Shown here: positions 1 to 7,144 of the stretch, in pieces
Layout: each line of letters opens with the position of its first letter
Numbering within the stretch: position 1 is the stretch's first letter
DNA from: an uncultured Corynebacterium sp.
GTDB taxonomy: Bacteria; Actinomycetota; Actinomycetes; Mycobacteriales; Mycobacteriaceae
Direction of reading: 5' to 3'
Length of the DNA stretch: 18,304 bases
Assembly (NCBI GenBank): GCA_915275065.1
Contig: CAJZGD010000013.1
Span: 1 to 18,304 of the forward strand
Program-made: the position numbers and the translations under genes
Notes under the pieces: generated by a model
Databases searched by the model: none
Told to the model about the DNA's origin: nothing
What the model saw: the letters and a program-made list of their open reading frames with translations, nothing else

Positions 1-385
1 CCGGCGGGTCGCCCCGGAGCGCCAAAAGATTCGACAATCCTAATGACGCATAGTCGGAAAGAATCTCCACTAGCTCGGCCTCGGTATGTCCCACCAGGGT
101 CAAATGCACCAGCGTGGTGAGCGGCATCCGGGCTAGGTCTTGGGCGATCCGCATCGTCCGATCCCGGGAGCTGCCCCCCGCCCCATAGGTGACCGACACG
201 AACGCCACCCCCAGGTCATGGAAGATTTCCGCCGCGGTCCGCAGCCGATTCTCCGCCTCATCATTTCTCGGCGGCATGAATTCCACCGAGAATGGAATCC
301 GCCCCGGCGCGGGACTGGAAATCACGTCGGTAATCGACCGTTGGTACCTGGCGGGAGCCGGTTCGGGAAGTGGTTGCTGCGTCAT
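1..385 (-). CDS. metF: 5,10-methylenetetrahydrofolate reductase, N-terminal part (gene runs off the left edge)
   Basis: Translating the minus strand from the ATG at 385-383 gives about 128 residues starting MTQQPLPEPAPARYQ. They carry family blocks: an FSVEFMPPR segment (the strand with the conserved Glu near the start of the TIM barrel), a VSVTYGAGGS-RDRT block, LVHLTLVGHT, and NLLALRGDPPG, cut at the window edge. The enzyme reduces 5,10-methylene-THF to 5-methyl-THF for methionine synthesis in the cytoplasm. It is divergent from idsA with 52 bp between the start codons. No clear Shine-Dalgarno lies before the ATG, but a TATCAT -10-like hexamer sits 8 bases upstream, so a leaderless or near-leaderless transcript is possible. 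The C-terminal half is outside the window. Confidence 0.93.
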   Translation of the reverse strand, partial: MTQQPLPEPAPARYQRSITDVISSPAPGRIPFSVEFMPPRNDEAENRLRTAAEIFHDLGVAFVSVTYGAGGSSRDRTMRIAQDLARMPLTTLVHLTLVGHTEAELVEILSDYASLGLSNLLALRGDPP

Positions 386-437
386 GGCTTAGAATGATAC
401 CGGTTTACCCCCGGATCACCCATTAGAAAGGGCCGCC
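386..437. promoter_or_regulatory. Divergent metF / idsA promoter region
   Basis: On the plus strand TAGAAT (390-395) fits a corynebacterial -10. It would start idsA mRNA near 402 and leave a leader of about 36 nt containing the purine-rich AGAAAGGG (425-432) before the ATG at 438. On the minus strand TATCAT (399-394) is a -10 candidate for metF. The two hexamers overlap by two bases, so simultaneous use is unlikely. No convincing -35 is visible for either; corynebacterial promoters often lack one. This rests on motif matching only. Confidence 0.45.
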
Positions 438-1526
438 ATGACCGAAACACCGAAAACTCCAGATCTTGCCCAGGTTCCCGGCATTGTGACCACTCACCTG
501 GCGGAGTTTTTTGCCGCCCAGCGTTCCACGATTGCCCCGTTGGGCGATGTCGTGGGGGATGCTGTCACATTGCTGGAAAATTATGTGCTCAAGGGCGGGA
601 AACGCATCCGCCCATGCTATGTGTGGGCGGGGTTTGTGGCCGGCGGGGGGCTGCAAAAGCGGGGGGAGGATCCGACGGCGGTGTTGCGGGCGGCGAGTTC
701 CTTGGAGTTGATTCAGGCGTGCGCGCTGATTCATGACGACATCATTGATTCGTCGGATACTCGTCGGGGGAATCCGACGGTGCACCGGAGTGCGCAGCGG
801 CGGCACGAGAAGGAGCGGTGGCATGGTGATGCGGATCATTTTGGGTGTTCTATCGCTATTTTGGTGGGGGATCTGGCGTTTGCTTGGGCGGATGACATGG
901 TGCGGGCCGCCGGGCTGAGCCATGCGGCGTTGGATCGCATGCAGCCGGCGTGGCGGGGAATGCGCACCGAGGTGATTGGGGGCCAGCTGTTGGATATTAT
1001 TCATGAGGCCTCGGGTGATGAGGATATTGCTACCGCCCAGGTGGTGAATCGGTTTAAGACCGCGGCGTATACGATTGAGCGGCCGTTGCATCTGGGGGCG
1101 GCCCTGGCGGGGGCGGATGCGGCGACGATTGCGGCGTTGCGGGCCTATGGGACGGATATTGGGGTGGCGTTTCAGCTGCGGGATGACCAGTTGGGGGTGT
1201 TTGGTGATCCCGGCGTGACTGGCAAGCCGGCTGGTGACGATTTACGGGAGGGGAAACGCACGGTGCTCATTGCCACGGCGTTGCAGTTGGCGGATGCGGC
1301 GACCGCCGACTATATCCGTGGGCGGCTGGGCCGGGTGTCCGATCCGGGCGAGATTGCCGAGTTGACGGCGGCCATTGCGGCAACCGGGGCGGCGGAGCAC
1401 GTCGAAAAGCTCATTGCGGAGCTGACGGCGAGCGGGTTGGCGCGGATAGCGGGGCTAGGGCTGCCGGATGGGAGCGAGGAGGCGTTGCGGGGCTTGGCAA
1501 TGCAGGCTACGGCGCGGCGAACCTAG
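438..1526 (+). CDS. idsA: Polyprenyl (geranylgeranyl-type) diphosphate synthase
   Basis: This 362-residue trans-prenyltransferase condenses isopentenyl diphosphate with allylic diphosphates in the cytoplasm. It carries GGKRIRP (53-59, diphosphate binding), the first Asp-rich motif DDIID (100-104) followed by SSDTRRGNPTVHR, and the second region QLRDDQLGVFGD (residues 247-257, aspartates 249, 250 and 257), then TGKPAGDDLREGKRT. Length and motifs fit short- to medium-chain synthases; product length cannot be fixed from sequence alone. The ATG at 438 has AGAAAGGG 5 bases upstream. mptA begins 13 bp after the stop on the same strand, so they probably share a transcript, which makes sense because MptA uses a polyprenyl-phosphate sugar donor. 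The name follows the C. glutamicum metF-idsA-mptA order; crtE or grcC paralogues are the alternatives. Codons strongly favour G or T at the third position. Confidence 0.9.
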   Translation: MTETPKTPDLAQVPGIVTTHLAEFFAAQRSTIAPLGDVVGDAVTLLENYVLKGGKRIRPCYVWAGFVAGGGLQKRGEDPTAVLRAASSLELIQACALIHDDIIDSSDTRRGNPTVHRSAQRRHEKERWHGDADHFGCSIAILVGDLAFAWADDMVRAAGLSHAALDRMQPAWRGMRTEVIGGQLLDIIHEASGDEDIATAQVVNRFKTAAYTIERPLHLGAALAGADAATIAALRAYGTDIGVAFQLRDDQLGVFGDPGVTGKPAGDDLREGKRTVLIATALQLADAATADYIRGRLGRVSDPGEIAELTAAIAATGAAEHVEKLIAELTASGLARIAGLGLPDGSEEALRGLAMQATARRT

Positions 1527-1539
1527 TAAGCTATCAGCC

Positions 1540-3069
1540 ATGATTGCCCTCGCCAGCACATTGACTTCCCCCATGGTGCGCAAGCTTGGTCTTGTGGCTT
1601 CGCTGTTGATTCTGTTGGGGTCGTTTGGTGGGGGATCGTTGCAGAAGCGCAATAGTTTACTTTCCGCGGCAAACCTGGATTTTTTGAGTTTTGGCCATGG
1701 TGCGGCGTTTTCGAATGTGACATTGTGGCTGGGCACGGTGCTGTTCGTGGTGTCTTGGGTGTTGATGGGGAAGTTAGTGATCGACAAAATTGTCGATGCC
1801 GACTATGTTCGCCGCACATTATGTGTGTGGCTGGTCCCGCTGGTGGGGGCGGCGCCGATCATGTCGCGGGATGTGTATTCCTACCTGATGCAGGGCACGT
1901 TGCTGCGTGATGGGTTGAATGCCTACACGCAGGGGCCGGCGAGTAATCCGAATCAGATTTTGTTTGAGGTTTCCCACGATTGGCGGAACACCACTACCCC
2001 GTATGGGCCGCTGCATTTGTGGCTGGGTGAGGCCGTGACCACTGTGTTTGGCGATAATGTGACGGCCGGGGTGTATGCGTTTAAGGTGTTGGCACTGGTG
2101 GGGTTTGTGGCAATCATGTGGTTTGTGCCGAAGATTGCCAAACGGTTGGGGGCGGATCCAGCGTTTGCATTGTGGTTGGGGGTGGCCAACCCGGTGATGG
2201 TGTTTCACCTGGTGGGGGGCATGCATAACGAGGCGATGATGGTGGGGCTCGTCACCGTTGGTTTGTATTTGGTGGTGCGCCAGTCAGCGTATCCGGCGGT
2301 ATTGGGTGGGTTTTTCGCCGGGGTGGCGCTCATTGCGGTGGCGATGGCGTTAAAAGCGTCGGCGGCATTGTGTTTGCCGTTTGTGGTGTGGCTGGTGGTC
2401 AACCGGGCCGGGGAGTCGGCGGGCGCGAAGGTGCGGGCGTTTCTGCTGGCCAGTGTGGGGGGCGCGGTGGAAACCGTTGCGATTTTGGCGGTCATCACGT
2501 GGGCGTCGGGAACCACCTGGGAGTGGATTGCGGCGTTGACGGGGAACACGAAGGTGGTGAATCCATTGTCGTTCCCGTCGCTGGTGTCGGGGGTGATTGG
2601 GGAGGCCGGCCGGATTGGGAATCCCCAATTCCCGTTCAATGATGTGATGGTGGTGGCGCGGGCCGTATCGCTTGTGATTATGGCCGTGGGGTTTGTGGCC
2701 TGTTGGTGGTTTCTGCGCCGCAAGCCGATCACAGGGGCGATGTGGGCGTATTTGATTGTGTTTAGCTTTAATGCGGTGACCCTGCCCTGGTATTACGCTT
2801 CGGTGTTGCCTCTGGTTGGGGTGGTGAATTGCTCACGGCGGATTAACCAGTTCTTTATCATTGGGTCGATTGCGGTGGCGTTGGCGTTCACAGGTTCGGG
2901 GAATCATCAGCTGTATAACCCCATGTGGATGGGGATTTTAGCGGTGTCCGGGTGGGTGGCTTCCCGCTGGTTATTCGCCGAAACCACCCTGGTAGCTTAT
3001 CGACGCCCAGGGCTAGAGGGCCATCGCCTGGGCGCGACGCATCACCTCCCGGGCCAGGTGACCGTGTAG
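1540..3069 (+). CDS. mptA: Polyprenyl-phosphomannose-dependent alpha-1,6-mannosyltransferase (GT-C fold)
   Basis: This 509-residue multipass membrane protein has many hydrophobic helices separated by short loops. The first large extracytoplasmic loop contains SRDVYSYLMQG (Asp111), matching the acidic residue GT-C enzymes need. The MptA/MptB family extends the alpha-1,6-mannan backbone of lipomannan on the outer face of the membrane with decaprenyl-phosphomannose; MptA acts at the distal part. The frame is open back to 1468, inside idsA. I place the start at the ATG at 1540, 13 bp after the idsA stop, because it gives a short N-terminus followed directly by the first membrane helix. No good Shine-Dalgarno precedes it, so translation may depend on idsA. 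The last 19 codons overlap the convergent gene ending at 3013. The last ~17 residues are hydrophilic and look unlike the rest. Assignment as MptA rather than MptB rests on neighbourhood. Confidence 0.87.
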   Translation: MIALASTLTSPMVRKLGLVASLLILLGSFGGGSLQKRNSLLSAANLDFLSFGHGAAFSNVTLWLGTVLFVVSWVLMGKLVIDKIVDADYVRRTLCVWLVPLVGAAPIMSRDVYSYLMQGTLLRDGLNAYTQGPASNPNQILFEVSHDWRNTTTPYGPLHLWLGEAVTTVFGDNVTAGVYAFKVLALVGFVAIMWFVPKIAKRLGADPAFALWLGVANPVMVFHLVGGMHNEAMMVGLVTVGLYLVVRQSAYPAVLGGFFAGVALIAVAMALKASAALCLPFVVWLVVNRAGESAGAKVRAFLLASVGGAVETVAILAVITWASGTTWEWIAALTGNTKVVNPLSFPSLVSGVIGEAGRIGNPQFPFNDVMVVARAVSLVIMAVGFVACWWFLRRKPITGAMWAYLIVFSFNAVTLPWYYASVLPLVGVVNCSRRINQFFIIGSIAVALAFTGSGNHQLYNPMWMGILAVSGWVASRWLFAETTLVAYRRPGLEGHRLGATHHLPGQVTV

Positions 3070-3381
3070 GGCCGCAATGGGTTGGCCGGGGAGGGAGGGG
3101 TCGTCGGTAAACAGATAGTGGAAGATCTCGGCATCGCTGTAACCACCGTCGATAAGCAGGGCAATCACGCCAGGAATGAACTTATTGAGGGTTCCTTTGT
3201 CGGTGAGGAATGCGGCAGGCAGGTGCCGAACCCCGTTTTTGTAGACGCAAATTAGCTTCCGCTCGCCGATCAGGTCACGGACGTGGGTGGTCTTTACCCC
3301 CAACCGGTCGGCGAACTCCGTGAGGGTGAAAAGTAGGGTATCAGGTGGCAAAATAGACGCATCTGGCGATTGATTACTCAC
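3013..3381 (-). CDS. Rv2175c-like winged-helix DNA-binding protein
   Basis: This 122-residue protein has an N-terminal helix-turn-helix (roughly residues 17-45, TLTEFADRLGVKTTHVRDLI), a wing-like segment (KLICVYKNGVRHLP) and a C-terminal helical domain. M. tuberculosis Rv2175c has the same layout and lies next to pknL in the same divergent arrangement. That protein is a PknL substrate phosphorylated in its flexible N-terminus, which reduces DNA binding. Here the disordered N-terminus has Ser2, Ser5, Ser9 and Thr15 as candidate acceptors, an inference by analogy. The start is GTG (3381-3379). The AAGGA upstream (3388-3384) is only 2 bases from it, unusually close; no other in-frame start precedes it, and a TTG at residue 11 is possible. 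Its 3' end overlaps mptA by 57 bp on the opposite strand. Confidence 0.82.
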   Translation of the reverse strand: MSNQSPDASILPPDTLLFTLTEFADRLGVKTTHVRDLIGERKLICVYKNGVRHLPAAFLTDKGTLNKFIPGVIALLIDGGYSDAEIFHYLFTDDPSLPGQPIAALHGHLAREVMRRAQAMAL

Positions 3382-3455
3382 AGTCCTTAATGTAGCAAGA
3401 GATCTTGAACACGTCGCTTTTACCCTACGCTTAGATTTCAGCCATACTAGAACGC
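3382..3455. promoter_or_regulatory. Divergent promoter region between the winged-helix gene and pknL
   Basis: This 74-bp AT-richer spacer lies between two divergent starts. On the plus strand TAGATT (3432-3437) and CATACT (3443-3448) are -10 candidates for pknL. CATACT ends 7 bases before the ATG at 3456, which would give a leaderless mRNA; this agrees with the absence of any Shine-Dalgarno before pknL. TTGAAC (3405-3410) could be a -35, but its spacing to either hexamer is poor. Motif-based and uncertain. Confidence 0.35.
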
Positions 3456-5813
3456 ATGCAGTTGAATTTGGGCGATCTCCTCGAAGGCCGCTACCGCATC
3501 GAAGCTCCCATCGCTCGCGGTGGCATGTCTACGGTTTACCGCTGCGTTGATACCCGGCTGGGACGCAATGTGGCGGCCAAGGTCATGCACGAAGAATATG
3601 CCGGCGACCCGATTTTTGCCCAACGCTTCCGGCGGGAAGCGCGCTCCATGGCGCACCTGTCGCACCCCAATTTGGTGGGGGTGTATGACTTTAATTCCGA
3701 TGGGGACCATGTTTTTCTCATCATGGAGCTCATTACCGGTGGTACCTTGCGGGAGCTCTTGGCCGAACGCGGCGCCATGCCGGACTATGCTGCATCGACG
3801 GTCATGCGTTCCGTCCTCACCGGGTTAGCGGCGGTGCATAACGCCGGCATGGTTCACCGGGATTTAAAGCCGGATAATATTTTGATCGACGGCAACCACC
3901 AGGTGAAGCTTTCGGACTTTGGCCTGGTGCGGGCCGCATCCGCATCCCAGGGCAAGTCAAACCAGATCGTGGGCACCGTTGCCTACCTGTCCCCAGAGCA
4001 GGTGTCGGGTGATGACATCACCACCGCCTCCGACGTGTACTCCGCCGGCATCGTCCTCTTCGAACTCTTGACCGGTACCACCCCGTTCAACGGCGACACG
4101 CCTCTCAAGCACGCCTACGCCCGCCTGGATGCGGATGTGCCTAAGCCCAGCAGCCGGATCGACGGCGTGCCCAAACTCATGGACGAGCTGGTGGCCACCG
4201 CCACCGCCCGCGACCCCAAGGATCGGTTCAAGAACGCCGACGAATTCCTCACCGCGCTGAGCGACGTCGCTAACGAACTGCAATTCCCCGCATTCACGGT
4301 GCCCGTCCCCCAAAACGCGGCAGCCCACCGGGCGGCCGCCAATATGGATGATTCGAAACTCACGGGCATGGTCACCACGGACCTGCCCCGATCCGAACAG
4401 CCCATGGTCGACGACGCTGACGATGCCGACAACGACAAAACCGCCATCGTCCCACCCACGCCGCCGGCACCGGTGAAACCGGCGGAAACCGCCATCCTCA
4501 ACGAAACCTCCGTCCTCGACCCGTTCGCCGCCGACCCGTTTGCGGACCCCACCCCCTACCAGCAGCCCGAACCCCAACCCCAGGCGCACCTTCATAACCC
4601 GCCCCCGGGACCATCGCCGTGGCCCGACCCCAGCCAGCCACAGCAACAGGCCCAGCCGCCCGCACCGAGGCCACAGGCCCAACCGCCCCGGCCACACGCT
4701 CAGCCGTCGGTGCTGCCCCCGGCGGTGACCAACCGCAGCCGCACCATGTTCGCCGCCTGGTGGGTCATAGTCATCATGCTCACCCTGGTGATCGCTATCG
4801 GCGCCTGGTGGTTCGGATCCGGCCGCTACGGGGAGGTGCCGCAGGTCATTGGCATGGACCAAACCACCGCCACCCAAACGCTGAAAACCGCGGGGTTTGA
4901 ATCCAAGGTGGCCACGGTCTACGACGATAATGTGGCCATAGACATGGTGGCGGGCACCGACCCCACCACCGGGGAAAAAGCAGTCAAGGGTGATGCGGTC
5001 ACCCTTTTGGTTTCCCTCGGCAAGCCCACTGTGCCCAGCCTTGACGGGCTCACCAACCCCGACGACTACAACAAGGCGCTTTCGGAACGATCACTCGTGG
5101 GAGAAGAGGGCGAAACCGTGTACTCCGACACCGTGCCCCAAGGGCAAATCGCGTCGGTGACCCCCTCCCCCCACACCATGGTCAATGTGAACAGCACCGT
5201 CACCTACCATCTCTCCCAGGGGCCAGCACCGGTCAATGTGCCCAATGTGCATAACACCAAGGCAGACGAGGCCAAACAACAACTACAGCGACTAGGATTC
5301 AACGTCAAAGTCGAAAACAAGTTCGATGATTCGGTGAAGGGCAATCATGCCATTGGCACCAGCCCCGAAGCCGGCAGCCAAGCAACCCGCGGCAGCGACA
5401 TCACCCTCTATGTCTCCACCGCGGTCGAAATCCCCGACCTTGTCGGCATGAGCGAAGAAGAAGCCCGCGACCAATTGGCCAAGGCCGGGATCCGGGTGGA
5501 ATCCGTCACCCGCTCTGGCGACTCCGACGCGGTGGGCAAGTCCGCAAACGACGTGTATATCACCAACCCGCAGGCCGGCACCCTCATCGACAGCTCTCAA
5601 ACCACGGTCACCATTGAGCTGGTCAATAAGGTTGAGGTGCCCAATGTGATTGGCAAGCGGCTCTCCGAGGCACGCACCATCCTCCAGGACGCCGGCTTCA
5701 AGGTGAAGGCCCCATCGTCGGCAAACAGCAATAGCCGCGTCATCTACCAAAACCCCTCATTCCTCAGCGAGGAATCCCCCGAAACCCGGGTCGAGCTGCG
5801 GACCCTCAACTAA
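3456..5813 (+). CDS. pknL: Membrane Ser/Thr protein kinase with five PASTA repeats
   Basis: This 785-residue protein has an N-terminal Hanks-type kinase domain (about 10-280). It shows the glycine loop ARGGMSTVY (20-28), catalytic Lys42, HRDLKPDN (134-141), DFG (154-156), and an activation loop with Thr174 before the AYLSPEQ block, so all key catalytic residues are present. A Pro/Gln/Ala-rich, partly acidic cytoplasmic linker follows (about 290-425). One membrane helix (about 431-453) is followed by five extracytoplasmic PASTA repeats starting near residues 461, 526, 595, 657 and 726. PASTA kinases bind muropeptides or lipid II and phosphorylate cell-division and envelope proteins. The flanking Rv2175c-like gene identifies it as PknL rather than PknB. 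M. tuberculosis PknL lacks PASTA repeats, whereas corynebacterial PknL has them (from memory). The stop overlaps the next start in TAATG. Confidence 0.94.
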   Translation: MQLNLGDLLEGRYRIEAPIARGGMSTVYRCVDTRLGRNVAAKVMHEEYAGDPIFAQRFRREARSMAHLSHPNLVGVYDFNSDGDHVFLIMELITGGTLRELLAERGAMPDYAASTVMRSVLTGLAAVHNAGMVHRDLKPDNILIDGNHQVKLSDFGLVRAASASQGKSNQIVGTVAYLSPEQVSGDDITTASDVYSAGIVLFELLTGTTPFNGDTPLKHAYARLDADVPKPSSRIDGVPKLMDELVATATARDPKDRFKNADEFLTALSDVANELQFPAFTVPVPQNAAAHRAAANMDDSKLTGMVTTDLPRSEQPMVDDADDADNDKTAIVPPTPPAPVKPAETAILNETSVLDPFAADPFADPTPYQQPEPQPQAHLHNPPPGPSPWPDPSQPQQQAQPPAPRPQAQPPRPHAQPSVLPPAVTNRSRTMFAAWWVIVIMLTLVIAIGAWWFGSGRYGEVPQVIGMDQTTATQTLKTAGFESKVATVYDDNVAIDMVAGTDPTTGEKAVKGDAVTLLVSLGKPTVPSLDGLTNPDDYNKALSERSLVGEEGETVYSDTVPQGQIASVTPSPHTMVNVNSTVTYHLSQGPAPVNVPNVHNTKADEAKQQLQRLGFNVKVENKFDDSVKGNHAIGTSPEAGSQATRGSDITLYVSTAVEIPDLVGMSEEEARDQLAKAGIRVESVTRSGDSDAVGKSANDVYITNPQAGTLIDSSQTTVTIELVNKVEVPNVIGKRLSEARTILQDAGFKVKAPSSANSNSRVIYQNPSFLSEESPETRVELRTLN

Positions 5814-6106
5814 TGATCGTCATCGCAGCCAACCCCGGTAATCGCCCACTGATGCGGGAAGCTATTGGCGAGGTGTTCCGCACCGCCCGCCATCACCGCT
5901 CCGAACGTATTAGCGATGTGGCCCGCCGGGCGAATGTGTCGCCCCAATACCTTTCCGAGGTGGAACGGGGCGTCAAAGACCCGTCGTCGGAGATTGTGGA
6001 GTCCATCAGCACCGCCCTCGACCTACCAGTGTCGGATGTGCTGCGCCAGGCGGCCCGCCGCATCGAAACACCCCAGGTTTGCGACTTCCTCCCCATTGCC
6101 GCATAA
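5813..6106 (+). CDS. XRE-family regulator, ClgR-like
   Basis: This 97-residue protein has a Cro/C1-type helix-turn-helix at about residues 33-70 (RISDVARRANVSPQYLSEVE, then RGVKDPSSEIVESISTALD), closely resembling actinobacterial ClgR/PopR regulators of protease genes. Its ATG overlaps the pknL stop by one base (TAATG), so translation is probably coupled to the kinase. A second Met at residue 14 (ATG 5852), followed by REAIGEVFRTARHHRS, would give a start closer to that of typical ClgR proteins; neither has a clear Shine-Dalgarno. The overlap favours the upstream one. It is probably a regulator co-made with PknL and a candidate substrate, but that is inference; its targets are unknown. It is not at the usual clgR locus next to pgsA, so I treat it as a paralogue and give no symbol. 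Confidence 0.82.
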   Translation: MIVIAANPGNRPLMREAIGEVFRTARHHRSERISDVARRANVSPQYLSEVERGVKDPSSEIVESISTALDLPVSDVLRQAARRIETPQVCDFLPIAA

Positions 6107-6121
6107 CCATCATGAGGCCGC

Positions 6122-6136
6122 GCTGCTCACAGCAGC
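6122..6136. terminator. Short stem-loop after the XRE gene
   Basis: GCTGCT, a CAC loop and AGCAGC form a perfect 6-bp inverted repeat 15 bp downstream of the XRE stop codon. No T-run follows, so it may be an RNA 3'-end stabiliser or nothing functional rather than an intrinsic terminator. The next gene starts 52 bp later on the same strand. Confidence 0.3.
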
Positions 6137-6187
6137 ATACCGCGAAATCCGCCCCAGACCGGGCCCATACCTGGCATGGTAGAAATC

Positions 6188-7129
6188 ATGAATATCCTCA
6201 TTCTGGGCGGCACCGCCTGGCTCAGCTCCACCATTGCCCACACCGCCACGGGCCGTGGACATCACGTTACCTGCGCCGCTCGCGGCACCGACACCCCGCC
6301 CCAAGGATGCGCCTTCATCCCGCTCGACCGGAATCAGCCCGACGGCTACGCCACGCTTCCCGACGTCACGTGGGATGCGGTGGTTGATGTCACCACCAGC
6401 CGCGACTTCGCCGCCGACGCTGTAACGAATATTCGCACCAACCAGTGGGTGTATGTGTCCTCCGCCAGCGTCTACGCCGACATTTCCGACCCCAACCGGG
6501 ATGAAACCACCCCACTGGTTTCCCCCGAGGGTGCCGACACGCCCGGCAATTTTCCGGCCGCCAAGGTGGCGTGCGAACAACAGTTTCCCCCGGAAACCAC
6601 CTGTATCATCCGGCCCGGCCTCATCGGTGGCGCCGGCGACCCCACCGGCCGCAGCGGCTACTATCCGTGGCGATTTGCCCACCCCACCGGCCCGGAGGTG
6701 CTCGTCCCCAACCACCACATGCCGGTGGCCATGATTGATGTTGCCGATCTCGCCGCCTGGATCGTCCACTGCATGGAAGACAAGGTGGTAGGCACATTCA
6801 ATGCGGTTGGCCCCGCCCACACGCTCAACGACGTATATGAGCTCTCCCCTATCCCCATCCGGGAGGTTCCCACCGATGTTCTGCTAGCTGCCGGCATCAA
6901 CCAATGGTTAGGGCCCACATCTCTCCCCTTGTGGCTTGCCGACCCCAACCTCCAATACGCCATGGTGTTTGATAGCACGGCGGCGCGGAACCATGGACTC
7001 ACCACCCGCCCCCTGGCGGAAACCCTCCAGGCGGCCGCCCGCACCTTCCAGCCGGGCACCAGCGGCCTCACCGACGAGGAAGAACGCGAGCTACGCGCCT
7101 ACCTCACGGCGTCGACAAGCGAGCAATAA
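6188..7129 (+). CDS. Atypical SDR / NAD-dependent epimerase-dehydratase-like protein
   Basis: This 313-residue protein begins with a Rossmann strand and loop (MNILILGGTAWLSS) and has the extended-SDR segments VYVSSASVYAD (89-98) and CIIRPGLIGG. It then has a C-terminal substrate domain and ends with an acidic helix (DEEERELRAYLT). In the usual YxxxK site it shows FPAAK (122-126): Lys126 is present but the catalytic Tyr position is Phe. The nucleotide loop is also degenerate, with Ser at the last Gly. Classical dehydrogenase chemistry is therefore doubtful, and it may bind NAD(P) as an atypical SDR (NmrA/isoflavone-reductase style). Substrate unknown. I chose the ATG at 6188 because the Rossmann strand begins immediately; an in-frame ATG at 6176 adds four residues. 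Its stop lies in a hairpin shared with aroG. Confidence 0.75.
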   Translation: MNILILGGTAWLSSTIAHTATGRGHHVTCAARGTDTPPQGCAFIPLDRNQPDGYATLPDVTWDAVVDVTTSRDFAADAVTNIRTNQWVYVSSASVYADISDPNRDETTPLVSPEGADTPGNFPAAKVACEQQFPPETTCIIRPGLIGGAGDPTGRSGYYPWRFAHPTGPEVLVPNHHMPVAMIDVADLAAWIVHCMEDKVVGTFNAVGPAHTLNDVYELSPIPIREVPTDVLLAAGINQWLGPTSLPLWLADPNLQYAMVFDSTAARNHGLTTRPLAETLQAAARTFQPGTSGLTDEEERELRAYLTASTSEQ

Positions 7130-7142
7130 CAACACTGCTCGC
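7119..7142. terminator. Hairpin between convergent SDR-like gene and aroG
   Basis: GCGAGCA (7119-7125) and TGCTCGC (7136-7142) form a perfect 7-bp inverted repeat with a 10-nt AC-rich loop. It spans the stop codon of the SDR-like gene and ends 2 bp before the end of aroG. It lacks a T-run on either side, so it may be a weak bidirectional terminator or a 3'-end protecting structure for both messages. Confidence 0.45.
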
Positions 7143-7144
7143 GG

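Noticed and set aside
3957..4877. Minus-strand 306-codon frame antisense to pknL
   Set aside because: Gly/Val/Arg-rich shadow of the kinase linker region; no motif.
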